This document shows, piece by piece, positions 41,414 through 54,050 of a stretch of DNA of 64,000 nt; positions within the stretch are counted from its first letter, which is position 1; the number at the start of each line of letters is the position of its first letter. The translations under genes and the position numbers were made by a program. This DNA comes from Crotophaga sulcirostris (Eukaryota; Chordata; Aves; Cuculiformes; Crotophagidae). The stretch is taken from contig VYZB01000290.1 in NCBI GenBank assembly GCA_013397455.1, positions 254,762-318,761 on the forward strand, given 5' to 3'. The notes below the pieces were generated by a model that saw only the letters and a program-made list of their open reading frames with translations, did not search any database and had not been told where the DNA came from.

Positions 41414-41557
41414 CTGAGATGACAAGAGATTGCAGTCAATGTGCAGTCCTTTCCCCGTCTTGTACCTCTGAAGTAAACCAGCCATAATTGCTCCATATGT
41501 ATACAACCCAGTAGCAAGATCTGTCATAGCTACTCCGGGTCTAACTGGCTCACCATC
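41414..41557 (-). CDS. SUGCT: SUGCT internal exon carrying the catalytic-aspartate segment
   Basis: Second SUGCT exon in the window: 144 bases, exactly 48 codons, phase 0 at both ends. On the minus strand the acceptor ends TTCTTTAG and the donor is GTAGGA. The product starts [17 protein letters not shown], continues with [17 protein letters not shown] and ends DCNLLSSQ, very close to human SUGCT around residues 191-238 by memory. In class III CoA-transferases the nucleophilic aspartate that forms the aspartyl-CoA thioester lies in this kind of segment (compare GDSNTG of formyl-CoA transferase). By that comparison the Asp of MTDLATG, codon 41519-41521, is the catalytic residue; this is inferred from the family, not tested. 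No frameshift or stop is present, so the gene looks functional here. A T-rich stretch (A-rich on the plus strand, about 41570-41640) lies directly upstream of the acceptor. Confidence 0.95.
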
Positions 41558-44500
41558 CTAAAGAAAAGGAAGAAAACACCCCAAAACAAAACAAGATAAA
41601 TAAACCCAAAAATAAAATAAAATAAAGAAACACAATAAAACAAGCAAAGGCAAAACGTTTCTTTTTGTTATAGCATATTCTACACAAGGCTCATCTGAAA
41701 AACTGTTTACATGTTTCTGCATTGCAAACCGCAAGAAATAGTATCTTTTAGTGAAACAAAGTATAAAAACTACCACTGAAAATATGATATTCTTACAGTA
41801 ACTACACAATACTGTAACTTCACAATGTTACAGACTGCAGATCATAAATGATGTATTATACTACTTTTTGCCCTGATACATAATGCTTCAACTCACCACT
41901 GCAAAAAGAGGAGAAATACTGTTAGAGACAAGAGAATCCAGTGAAAACTGAATTTCATTATGCCTAGAAGTCAAAGGTCTAAAGGATTTCCACAGTATGC
42001 TGACACAAGTCCATGTCTGTTTGAAAGGCAGAACCATATTGCTTTGCTCTTTTCACTCTTTTTCTCCCTCCTCTTCTGTCCCTCCCCCAGACAAACCTCA
42101 GTTTTGTATTTTTCAGTAGACATGCTCCAGGCTTCTAGGTGAAAAAGAAAAGCAACTTTGTTTTGTTTACACATTACACATGTAAATGCATGCAAATTCT
42201 TGACCTTCAGACTGATAATGACTTGAAAGTTGTTAGTTCAAATATCCTGTTTCAGTATGTCACCCTTTTTTCTGGTACCAAGGAAAGCATTTTCATTTCA
42301 CATTATGTGTTGCAGAACTTCCGTAATTTTTAGCAGGAAACACAGCCTCTCTGCAATCAATGGCAAAAAGAACTAATTTCAGTTAAGGTAGGTTTTTACC
42401 ATATAAGCTTAAAAGTGTTTCTTCTGAGACATTCTCATACTTGAGACATTCTCCTACTTCCTACTCTGAAACGTCTGAGGTTGGATGCTCAGATTCTGAC
42501 AGCAATTACTTGCCCTAAAGTACAGTCCACAAATAGCAAAGCAAAGCTAATGGGACTGTTTCAGAGTTTCAGCACGTAAGTAAGCCTATTATAAGCTAAC
42601 TTAAAATAAGTATAACTGATAAATAGCAACTGTTTGACAAAGTTCTCACAAAATACCTTTAATCTAGCATAAATTTAAAAAAAATTGAATTTATAGAATT
42701 ACTTTAATTAGTCATGTCTAAACTGCTAAGTGTAATCTTGCCTAAAGATTGCCAGTGGATTATGTCTACTGATAACTATTAAAAAAGCGTGCCTTGGCTT
42801 TACGTAAAAAAATTAAAACTTGTCTATCCCATGTATTTTTTCTTTTGCACTCCAAGAGTAAGTCTGATATCAAATCACATGTAAGTTTAAAGTTATTGCA
42901 ACAAAAATAATATCATACTACATTATAACTTGCACTATTAGGTCAATTCTAGGAAAAAAAGAATATAGTACAATATTTTCTATGCAAGATGAAAAGGGCT
43001 GCTATTTTATTCATATAATAAAAGTCACTAAATAAAATAATAAAATCTATATCAATTGCAACAACATTTTTTTTAAATCCCAGTTTCTGCCATCCAAACT
43101 GCAGTAAGGATTAGTCTGCAAGCCTGTACAGCCTGGGTATTAAGGATGATGTACAAACCATACATCCTTAAGGTGAACATCACTTTAGGAAATACTACTT
43201 TTTTTAAGAATCTCTTATTTCTTCTTTCTCCCCACTCTACACTAAGCTCCTTCAGTTTCCCAACTGAAGGAACAACTCAAAGGTTCCATCCATTTACCAC
43301 TGTCCTGGTATCCAGCTCTGGCAGAAAACAGAAAAGGAAGTTCTTTATTCTTAAATGCTTTGCGCTACTGAGAAAACTAATAAGCAAGTGAGAAGGTTTT
43401 TGCTCCTCAGAGCTATCACTGAGAAATATAAACGGAAAAAAATAACATTGCCCATGTTATCTGGTGTAAGTGTGTTAAACTGTTCTTTTTTCATTACAGC
43501 CAAGATGCTGGGATGAGAAGAAATCTAAAAAACTTAAGATTTTAGACACAGATGTGCAGCAACATTCTCAGTTTAAAAACACTTCCCACTGGGTTTGAAG
43601 TGTCATTTATTTCACCCTTGATGGAAAAAAATATATTTTGAAGGTAAAAAAAAAATCACAGCTATTTTAATAGATTGTAACAAATGAATTCATCTTCTAA
43701 GCCTTGATTCCAGCACTTTCCTCACAGAGTACTAAACTGCCTAATGTTTTAAAGCACATACTTCTTTTGCTTCAGTAAAAATTTCACCTTTATTTCTAAA
43801 AATACTTCCACAAATTCCTCTTACAGAACACTCCTGCAAACTAGTATACTAGCACAATACTGCTATGTTGGTTTTAACACATTAGGTTTACTTCATCCTA
43901 ACACTCCGTAACTTATAATTCTGAAGGAGTCCTCACAAATTCTATTCTTCCTTAGTCTTTCTACCTAGATCCATAAGCAGTTGCCGTCTTTTGCTCTTTA
44001 ATAAGTCTCTAATGTCCACCATAAACCAGCCCTTCTGTGACAAGGTGCACAACTGTCTGGGAAACGGATTCATTCAGGTTTTCATTTCTACCCTGCAGAA
44101 TAAGGGATATCAAGCTGCTTTATGTAAAGGATAAATCTACACACATATAGAAAAACCTTCCTTTATTGCTGAAACCTCTCATGACAGATGGAGCTGCAGA
44201 CAGCACATCAGTACATTTGTGTAGCTAATGTTATACTAGTTCCCTGAGCAAAGTAAGGATCAATACAGTAGTACCTTTTACCCAAGCGAAGTATTTTATA
44301 ACAACACACACCATCACCTCTGAAAGTCAAAAGTGGTATTACTGTTCTGGTAGAAAGACAACACATAGCTCTTCAAGGAGTTGTTCGCAAAGAAAGGAGC
44401 TTTAAGCAAAGAAAGCTGTCATGCAGACTGAAGGGTTGGGTTTGAACCCTAATGAGGGGCTGCACCAGGACATGGTATTTGCTCATTTGGAAAGATGAAG

Positions 44501-47500
44501 ATATTGTCCAGTAAAGCAGACCGTTTCTTCCGTCACTGTGCTTTGCTATTGCTCAATCTTACTGCCAGTTTACACTTTTACTCCCAAGTTTTGTTGTTTG
44601 CTAAATTCCTTACAATTTGTCAACACATTCTGGTCCAGAGATAGCCACAACACATTTTGGAAGCTTCCTTTCCTGAATCTCTTTTTTGCCCTTTGACATA
44701 ATTTCTCTTTCCAAATTTACATCAGCAGTATAAAAATTATCTAGTTGAAATGGAAATTGTTCTGAAATTAAATGCTTAATAAAAGGATTCTAAGTTCAGT
44801 AGTCTTTACAGTTGGGAAATAGCTGCTGAAGCTAACATGAACCAGCAATAGCTACATTTTTCAACAGCTCTGAGCTATGTGCCATGTGTACTTTTCTGTT
44901 GCAGTCTGTTTGGTTTTAAGCTGAAGAATAGCCCCTCTGGTACTGCAGATCTCAATCATGTCTTGCCATCTCATGTCCAGTAAAACAAAAGTGTTTCTTC
45001 AGTAAGAAGGAATGCTTGCTGAATATGCTGTACCATCATAAATATACCTTGAATATCAAAAATTGCATGCAATACTCTAGTTGGAGATTGAAGGGGACTT
45101 GTATCCAAATTATTTAATTCATTTCAACTTATTGTCTTAAGCTATAAAAATTTTCAAAGGAATATTCATTTGGAACTGATGTATCTGAATATATTAAGTA
45201 AAAGTTTTCTGTTCATCAAATATGAAACTTGAACGCAGTGTTTAAACAAGGATATATCTATAAATTATGTCATTCAGGAAAATAAAAGTGTCATCAATGT
45301 AAATTCTGCCCTTTTAGCATATTTTAATTTATGTAAAGAAAAACTGAATGTGGCCTGAAGCATCTGTTTTCATTGAAAATGAATTTGTGGTAGAGATTTA
45401 CACAAAACAGATTTCCCCACTACTGGTTGTAGTTTTCTATAAACACTCTAGAAATTCAAATTTCACAGGTCTCATACATTTCTAATACAGAAGTAATCAA
45501 GTTCATCGTGTAAGAGCTTGAATTCTATGCAGGTTTCTGTGCATGAAGACATGGTTTTAAAGAAAGCATTCCACTCTAGACTGAATGCGTTTAGTTTCGT
45601 ACAATAAGCAAAACCAACACTAGCACAAATGTGTTGTTTGTGCTTGTAATATTGTAGAAGTTATAGCCTGATTTCAAGGTTCAGAACCCTGCTCAGAGCA
45701 TTTCAAAGGAATCAGCATTTTGGTAACAACTAGCAAATAAAGAACAACAAACCATTCAGAATTTCTTTATGCAGGAAGCTTCTCTCAGATCTTGAAAAGC
45801 TGATGTATTAAGCATATAATCTTGTCTCCCTTTCAAGAGGTTTATACTGTGTGCCAAATGTGACATTATTCTGCATATTTTGTGCATTCCATGTTTGTAT
45901 TACACTGTCTCTATTTTCTTAATAAAAAAATAATTTGTATAAAATACACACATTTGCATCAGAAACTTCCATCTCTTCCACTGTGATCTCTTTATTGCCT
46001 CAAAAATTGTAGTGTTACATGAAATATAAAGTATTAAAGAAAATGAATGCTACATATGTGACAGACTTGGTTAAGTTTTGCTCTTTCTGAGACACTAAAT
46101 GAGTAGCCAGGTGGTTGAAACAAACTCAAATTCACAACATGTAATTTCTCTAAGATAAATAGGAATATATATTGCTATTAGTTCTATGCATTTTGAAAAT
46201 GTCAGATACAGAATACAATATTAGTATCCTGAGGAGCTGTAAATATGTATTAACATATCTCAAAATTAAGCATCTCTGTGATGTATGTAGATGTTTTGTT
46301 ACTGCTGCTTAAATTCATTATAATTTGTTTACTGCATCAGCTCATACCACCAAGACCATCCTGCAAGCACATTCAATGGCTTGTTTACTGAAGGGATGTT
46401 TCCACAGTGCACTTTTATACCAATGTTATTATGCTGATTACATACAGCTACCATAAGGCAATACAAAACCACCATCTTCTGTTGTAACTTTTCTTTTTTC
46501 TCCTTCCAGTTCACGAGATTGGTATTTTCAATTTTATTTAAGGAAAAAAACCAAACCACCATACTCTAGTTCACTAGGGTAGACTTCAAATGATCACGTT
46601 ACTTTTAGTATACAAATTCCATGTTATCTGGTCAAATAATTCAAGGTTTTTCATACTGTTTTTCTTTATTAAAATTTGTAAAATTCTTTTTTCTTCTTTA
46701 CTTTGGCCACTTTTATACAGGCTAACAGAAATAAGGTTTTATACCTTCTTCAGAGCTAGTTCTGTGGAATTTTAAACAGTCCAGTCACATGAATGAAAGT
46801 GTAGAACATGGAAGATTTTACTATTAATAACAATTTGTTATTTTAAAGTAACTTTCCAACAAGCATACAATATGATTTTAAAGCCACTTGAGTAAATTTT
46901 CACTACAACAACAAAAGAAAGGCATATTTGCTTCTTTGGAGTCACTGACCACTTAAGCCTTTGAAACAAAACTGTCCCTATATACATCAGAAAATGGTTT
47001 TGAGAAACTGATGAAATATATGACCAACTTCAAATAAAGAAAAATAAGAAGCAAGTTTTAGTATGTTTATTTTAATCATGTAAGAGAATGACTAAGTTTG
47101 AATGAATTGTTAAAAGCCCCCAGAGAATAGACAGAACTATTACTAACAATGATTAAATGATTCCTATGATTACATTGCCCCTAGTCCTGGTGAGGTGATG
47201 CAAACATCTGGATTTCCAGCGCAGATCTTAACACAATGTTTTAATAAAATCCATCTTCATAATGGCCACTGAGGAATATAACTCTCATAATACAACTTAC
47301 ATCCAATTATTCAGTGTAACACTTGTATTTTCCACCACTTACCTATCATTGAAAAGCTTTGCAGGAGTACTGGGTTTTTAAGTTTTTCAACATACCTTCT
47401 TTATTCATGTGGTACTAACATCATTTGCTCCTTTCTAACAGTTTATACTCCCATTTAATTTTGTTTAGTATATTCTGAGGTATGCATGATGTTTCTGACA

Positions 47501-48786
47501 TGGTACTGGAAGTACTAACCTTCACCAGGGTCCAAATGTAAAAATTACTTACACTACAGTTACTGTGATCTGTCATTGTTTAGTGTACATGTGCATTATA
47601 TATTTGAAGAGAAGTGCCTGGAAGAACTGCACTCAAATTCATGTCTTCTCATGTTCTGAGATGAATATCCTATAAGTACATATCATTAACATGGCAGCAA
47701 CGGGCAGACAGTTTTAGGACACTAGGCATGAGATTTTTCAGTTTCCTCAGTCAAACTACACTTGAAATTTTTTTTTTCTTTTACAGATTCTGGTAACAAT
47801 AATTGCCACAAGCACAGAGTTTTGATGTTTGCCATTGTTCTCAGCAGAAAACAAGTCTATTGGCAGAACATCAACCCTACAGTAGAGTTATGTCCAGATC
47901 GTGCATAGTTAGCTTTCAACAATCTACTCAAACATGAATATCTGACATCAAGTACAGAAACTTGATGAAGGTTTTGTTTATCTGGGGCACTCAAGTGTCA
48001 TACTCAAATCTACACTACTGCTTCCAGAGTATCACGAGCACCACCACAGAAGACCATCTACTATTTATGATGCATAGAACAGACTTGTAACCCTACCTCG
48101 CTTGGGAAGTGACATTTGGAGAACACATTCCCTGCATCTGTAGGTGATTCAAGACAGTTTAAGTAAATGCCAATTTGACCAGTATTTTTCTGAGGTAAAG
48201 ACAAATTCTATGCATGTCTGGAATCCAGACGCTAAACTACCTTTGCAATGCTTCCTGCACTACCAAACATTTTAGATATCAGTAAGAACAGCAGCACATA
48301 AGGCTATTCCAGAATGACTAGTGGCATCTCTCCCCTTATTTTCAGGTGATGTGATTGAAAAGACAGTTTGTCTATTATGCGGATGGCTTCATAATTCCCT
48401 CTTTTAAAGAGAGAATATCAATACCAAAGCATGAGTGAGACTTCTTGCACATTTTTATGGTCCCATCATCCAGGTGTCAATGTGTCTATTACAGCTCTTG
48501 AAGTGACTAGAAGTGTCCAATAAGAGGTTAGCATAAATTGTCACTTTATTCACTGGAGATTTACAATACAGTTTTTCTCCCATTTTGTATTTCTCAGGCA
48601 TTGGCTTTGCAAGTCTGGAGTGAGATACCTGAAGGATGTAAGCACTATCATTTTCTTAGACCTCTTGTTGGACTCAAGTGGGCATGCTTAACAGATGTGT
48701 TAGCATAGGCTAATTTACTCCATGGAATATCAAGTTTTAGTACATGGCACAAAGATTCTACTAAATTTATGAGTTGAGCACCATAC
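41558..48786 (-). other. SUGCT: Complete SUGCT intron, 7.2 kb
   Basis: Bounded by donor GTATGG at its high-coordinate end and an acceptor ending TTCTTTAG at its low-coordinate end. It separates phase-0 codons (GHE | DGE). Apart from the A-rich tract beside the acceptor and small duplications such as the imperfect 17-base repeat around 42425-42458, I see no interspersed repeat, RNA gene or nested gene. Open frames are short and lack recognisable domains. Confidence 0.85.
41570..41640. repeat. A-rich low-complexity tract beside the SUGCT acceptor
   Basis: Mostly A with AAAAC and AAAAT units (for example AAAATAAAATAAAATAAAG near 41609-41627). On the minus strand this is a T-rich run ending a few bases before the acceptor of the 41414-41557 exon, so it may act as an extended polypyrimidine tract. 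Confidence 0.8.
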
Positions 48787-48878
48787 CTCATGTCCTGTGA
48801 TATGCATGAGACCAGAAACAGCAGCTGCAATGGAGTCATATCCACCTCTCTGAACCATTGGACCAGTCTGGCCATAAC
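48787..48878 (-). CDS. SUGCT: SUGCT internal exon (first of three in the window), GYGQTGP segment
   Basis: Internal coding exon of a class III (CaiB/BaiF-type) CoA-transferase, recognised as SUGCT, the mitochondrial enzyme that moves CoA between succinyl- or HMG-CoA and glutarate. On the minus strand a pyrimidine-rich acceptor ending TTTTAG precedes the exon, and it ends CATGAG followed by donor GTATGG. Its 92 bases are 2 bases completing a split Gly codon plus 30 full codons. The product begins [15 protein letters not shown] and ends GLMHITGHE, matching human SUGCT around residues 161-190 by memory (GYGQTGP... GLMHITGPE). The exon ends in phase 0 and joins directly to the exon at 41414-41557. 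One difference from the remembered human protein is His instead of Pro in the closing ITG-x-E. The preceding exon, which must end with the G of the split codon, was not found up to 64000. AMACR-like paralogues are less likely because all three exons fit SUGCT. Confidence 0.93.
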
Positions 48879-49783
48879 CTAAAACAGAAGGAGAACAATT
48901 AGTAATTCAATCAAGGACAAGTACAACATCAACACATATTATTTTAGTACAAAAAGGAACCAACTAGTATTTCTCATCAGCTTTTGTTCACAAGTTGTCC
49001 AGATTGTACAACTAATGAATGCTATTGTATTATATTTATTTCTGAGTATTTTTAAGAGTAAACAATTGGATTTATTATGACGATTTTGATCTTAACTCTA
49101 GACAGATTCCTAGCCCTGCTGCGTTTAATTCACTTTGGATAGATGGGATTCAGATGTCATTTCAGAGGCTCTATGGTATCATGTACAGGTTTCCAACTGC
49201 TGACCAACAGGGCCCATGTTGCCTGTGTTATATCTCTACTCTGTCATAAAGACATCTTGAACACCACAAAACAATACTTAAATCATTACACTATGGTTTA
49301 GACACCTGAATTGTGCTCTTACTTCTCTTACTATATTCCACACCTAAACAGAGCTAGCCTCAAAATAAAACCTTTTTTACAAAGGAGGGCAGGAGGGCAT
49401 AGCTGACCCTTTAGCAAATACACACAATCTGTGTACCAAAAGTTAGCAACAATGAAATGCAAAATAAAAAAAACACTTGTATGGAACTACATAAACACAG
49501 TTTTGTTCATCTATAGAATTAACTTAGAATTAACAGTTGTAGCTAGAAGGATGCTCTCTTGTTTTTCTCTGCTTTAACTCATCATGGTCTTCCAACAACA
49601 ATCTTGAAATATTCCAGTTGAGGAGGTCTTGCAGGATCAACTGAAGAGGTTACAAATCCAAATATCAATCCTATTATCCTGCTAGAGATTACAGCCTGTA
49701 CAGCCCAAAGACCCTAAGTGGTCAAAGAGCTTGGTTTTCTTTTAATTGAACCAGTGACCATCAACTCAGAGGGAAGAAGTGAA

Positions 49784-49839
49784 CAGTTGGACTCAATGGT
49801 CTCAAAGGTCTTTTCCAATCGGATGATTCTATGATTCTA
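49784..49839 (+). mobile_element. CR1 LINE, 3' terminal fragment with ATTCTATG tail
   Basis: The plus strand reads CAGTTGGACTCAATGGTCTC, AAAGGTCTTTTCCAAT and then GATTCTATGATTCTA, the CR1 3' end with its octamer tail. Only the last 56 or so bases are clear; a further part may lie in 49740-49783 but is not recognisable. It is antisense to SUGCT. Confidence 0.85.
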
Positions 49840-51671
49840 ACAGGGAAGGAGGAACATGTTTGATTGCTATTATTAGAACTAATAGAAACCATCATAGCCC
49901 TCAAGAATCAGATGTCTCTCCTCCTCCTCGAAGTAGGAAATTCCAAAGCCATTCTCTTAGCTGTGAGGACAGTATTAAAATAAAAATATATCAACATATA
50001 CTGCAAGATAAAGCTTCCTGAATCTCCTAAATTCCTTTTAATTATTCTCCCAGAATAATCTTCTCTGTATACAGACACTCCATTTGGTAGACATGACAGT
50101 CTAAACACTGCCTTTGTTGATTACAGCACACAATTAAAAATCATTAGTCATTGGGGTAATCTTCCTCAGTCCTTCTGCTTGGACCAATGCTACTATGTAC
50201 AAGATCCATAAATTACTTCTGAAGCACAGTGCAAGAGAATAATGATCACTTCAAACTGGAGTTAAAGCACTTGGTTATTCCAATTAATATTTAGTAAATC
50301 ATACCAAGCAAAACAATATCTGCTAGTCATATCAGTTTTGTCTTTATATCACAAACTATCTTAATTACCTGATATTTTTGTGGAGACATCAGATCCATGC
50401 TGTGCAAAGCTGAGAAGGAACTTAACTTTTACACTCAGTGTCACATGGAATATCAGGATACTACAGTCAGCACATTGATTTTGTCAATGTAGCCTCAAAA
50501 CAAACATTTCAGAAGAAAGCATTTGACACTTATTGTCCCATCTGTATCTTATTGACTTCACTACTTAAGAGAAGAAAAAAATTTACCAGTTTACCTAGTT
50601 TTATTTGAAATCACGACTCTGACAATAGTCAACTGTGAGACTCTAAAGAGCGAATGGTGAAGCTTCTTTCCATATTTACACACACAAATTTACAGATAAT
50701 AGTGTTTTCATTTTCAAACATAACATGACTAGCAAATAAAATATGATGGACCCACCCAAAAATGCTCTGAAGAGCTGCAACTAGGCATACACTATTATCT
50801 CATTAAAATGAACTGTAGCATTAAAACCATTTAAATGTGTGGGGCCACTTCAAAAACAAGATCTTGCTCAATAAAAATAAAATACTCAGAACAACTTTAA
50901 TTGAATAGTCAAAAGCATATTGAAGTAAGTGAGAAATTATGTACTGGCCTCAACTATTAGCAAAGAAAGGCATCTCAACACGTCTGCTGACACAAATGTT
51001 TTCATAAACAGAAAACATCTGAACACTAAACATTTAGTATGCAGGCACAACATCTCTAAAACACTTTGCAATGCTCTTCTGGTAAGGACAAAAACCCATT
51101 CCTCAAACACTATATCCACAAAAAGGCGACAGGCAACAAGTCGTGAGTTTTTCTAGTGGTATTTGAGAAATACAATTTTAAGTCCTTTTCACATGTTATA
51201 ACAGTCTAGTTTCAAAATAAAAAATATTATTTAATGGTTTCTCCTTAAAACTAGAGGTTCTGAGGATCATTTAAATAGTTTTCATATGTCAAAACAGTGG
51301 AAAAAAAACCATATAATCCTACATTTCATCTGAATTCTGAGTTGTCAAAACTAACGTGGGGACAAAAATCTGTTGTCGTTGGAAATAGTTTGCACGAGGA
51401 ATTACTATGGACATATAAAATGCCCAGAAGAAGAGGTAGCCATCTAACAGTAAGACATAAAGTGATGAATAACTTTTTCTAAAAATGAAAGTTATCATTA
51501 TTCAGATAAAAAAAAGAGCAAAGACTGAGCCTTATTCTAATAAGCTACACAACAAGCCACTGCAGATGTTTTAGAAATAACTATGAACTCAAATACAAAG
51601 TTTGAAGGAGAACACAAAATCACATTCAGAAAGTTTTCAGCCAGGTACATAGATCTCACTGTAACTGTAAT

Positions 51672-51701
51672 ACACACACACGTGTGTGTGTGAGTGTGTG
51701 T
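51672..51701. repeat. AC/GT perfect palindrome with GT extension
   Basis: Ten bases ACACACACAC (51672-51681) are followed directly by GTGTGTGTGT (51682-51691), a perfect 20-base palindrome with no spacer, then GAGTGTGTGT. Alternating purine-pyrimidine sequence of this kind can adopt Z-DNA or a cruciform; whether it does so here is not shown. Confidence 0.93.
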
Positions 51702-53914
51702 CTATATACAGGTATATAAAACAAGTTTTTAAAGATATACAAATGCCACCCAAAGTTTGTTTGTCCATATGCCATGCATTTTCTCACTTTAATTCAGCAT
51801 GCAAAAGCGCAGATTTGCAATCACATAAGGCTAATCCTAAATATAGTTTCCTGCTTAGTATAACGTAGTTGTATAGAAAGAACAGACTTCACAGTGATGG
51901 TCTGTGAAGATGAAACAAGGCAACTGATCACACTCATGCTTTGAACTGCCCTCTAGTGGAGTATACCTCCTTAGGCTAAAGCCAATATTTAAACAGTCTC
52001 TCTCTCTGCCAGTAGAGAATTGACTTTATTCCCTTAAGTTCAGTGAATACATTTTTGGTTGGGGGAATATATTTCAGAGGAGAGACAAAAGAATTTAAAA
52101 CAATTTAATAAAACTGAGAGTCTTCTGAATCATGTCATTTGTAGTAGGAGTTGTATAGATGCCAAATCTCATGTAAAGCTTTAGACTTGTGCAAAACAGG
52201 TTCTGGAAAGAAAAAAATAAAGTTGCACCTTCCCTAAATCCCTATGCAACTCCCCTAAATTCTTGTTCTACCTCTTGCACTAGGAAGGCACAATTTATTT
52301 TGACACCTGCCACATCCTCACATACCTAGACCTCAAAACTGTTGCAGTATCAGCTCTTTTGCCCTACTGCAAGATATACATCATTTTCACAACCAAACTG
52401 GTTACAAGACACAATAACCCCCAGTCAGATCTCCAAGCACCTCCCAAAAAATGTTATTGTCAAAACATTATTTAACCTGCATAGCAAGCATTTGAAACCA
52501 CCAGAAAGAAAAACTCTAGCTGTCTGCTAAAGCACTATTTGCTTATTCAGCATAGTCACTTATACTTAAACCTTCCTGTTCCTGTCCTGACCCTGAAGCC
52601 AAGTCTGTCTTCTACAGAAGGAAGAGTACCTTTACTGTCTTTATCTGTTTGTGAGCCAGAAATATTAAACTGGGTATGCAAAAAGTATGAAAGAACAAGT
52701 TGCAGCAGTTACTTTGTAAGAGCTTAAGGGAACCACCAGCCTTTATGATAGGTATTTACAGAGTGAACACCACAGCTTTCCACCAGCATTCCTGTATCCC
52801 TCACAATTTCCATCAGCGATTCTGTATCCTTACCTCAGACAAGAATGGAAAAAAATGCCTATATTTAGCATCTCCTGTTTTCCAGAACTTTGCAAGCAGT
52901 TAGGTTAAAGACAAATTTGCAGCAAAACTTGAAAATTTTGAAAGAATATTCTTAACTAAGATCTCCACCATCTTGCTATTAGTCTGCAGCATAACATATA
53001 GTGTATGAATATTCAAAATGACACAAGGTTAATGTGAGAGAAAAGTATATATCCCTGTTTCTGTACCTATTTTTTTTTAATGTTATGGAGAACGTGACAA
53101 AGTTTCATAAAATAAGGCAGCTAACAGCTGTTCTAAAAAAGCCTCCAGTTGCTTGATGGCCAAATCTTTGATACAGAGGAACAAGAAAAGATTCTCGATG
53201 CCTAAAAATAGTATTTATCTAGCAAAGCTGAAAGATAACCACGTCAAGATAAACCACAAATTATAACAGCAGTAAGAACCTAGCCACTAGCTGGGAATAT
53301 TATAAAAGTATCTTTATGCAAGACACTAATTGCAACAGATTGAAGATTCATTTGGTTAAAAGAATTGAAACAAATAAATTTCCTGTAAATATTGGTAATA
53401 TATGCCCATTCCAATTAAAACTAAGTGTGAGGCTGCTGCTGTTATCTAATTAAATTACAGTGTTATTAATACACCGCAATTTCTGACACAGAGAAGGACT
53501 CAAAGTATTTCTTTTCTGCAGATTTTTCTAGTTGGATCAGAAATACCTAGCAATATAAAGACACTTTTTAACGGGAAATCAGTCTTAGCTACTTCTCTAG
53601 GCTTGGTGTGACATTCCTGCTTTGATGAAAGGGGGGCAATTAGTCTGAAAGGCAGAAGTTGCCTCTGCCACAATGAAGCTAATAATTCCTGTGCTTGCTG
53701 TGCAAGTGCCATGTGATGGCACTCAAACTTTGGAACATATTACAGGAAAAAAAAAACCATAATATTTGCAGGCATCATATGGGACAAAAGTTTGAGAAAA
53801 AATAACATGTCATAACAAACTACTGCTAGTTTATCCACTTTAAACCAGTCAATATATTTATCACATAAGAGAGGCATACTTTGCTTTGGAATCCACCCTA
53901 AATGGATTTCTGTC

Positions 53915-54050
53915 CTGTGAGACAGAAATAAATATTATGAAGTGAGAAAGGTCAGGCTGAAGATTAGGAAAAATGTAATAACAGTAAAAGCTGTTAGACT
54001 GCACAAAAGTGTTATTACTGAAGCTGCCAAATGTCAGATACTCAAAAATG
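53915..54050 (+). mobile_element. Old CR1 LINE remnant
   Basis: The segment GTGAGACAGAAATAAATATT, then CAGGCTGAAGATTAGGAAAA, then CAGTAAAAGCTGTTAGACTG and a GAAGCTGCCAAATGTCAGAT stretch follows the order of the CR1 3' region (aggctgga.attaggaaaaa, gttagactgtggaacag, gaagttgtggaatctcc). Divergence is high and no terminal tail is seen, so the ends are approximate. Chance similarity is possible but the collinear order supports CR1. Confidence 0.55.

Noticed and set aside
44425..44475. GGGTTTGAACCCT resembling a tRNA B box, possibly a SINE
   Set aside because: No matching A box at the right distance, no cloverleaf, no tail.
48648..48875. 75-codon minus-strand open frame starting MARLVQWF
   Set aside because: It overlaps the SUGCT exon 48787-48878 in a different frame and runs through its donor site into the intron; it is a shadow of the real exon.
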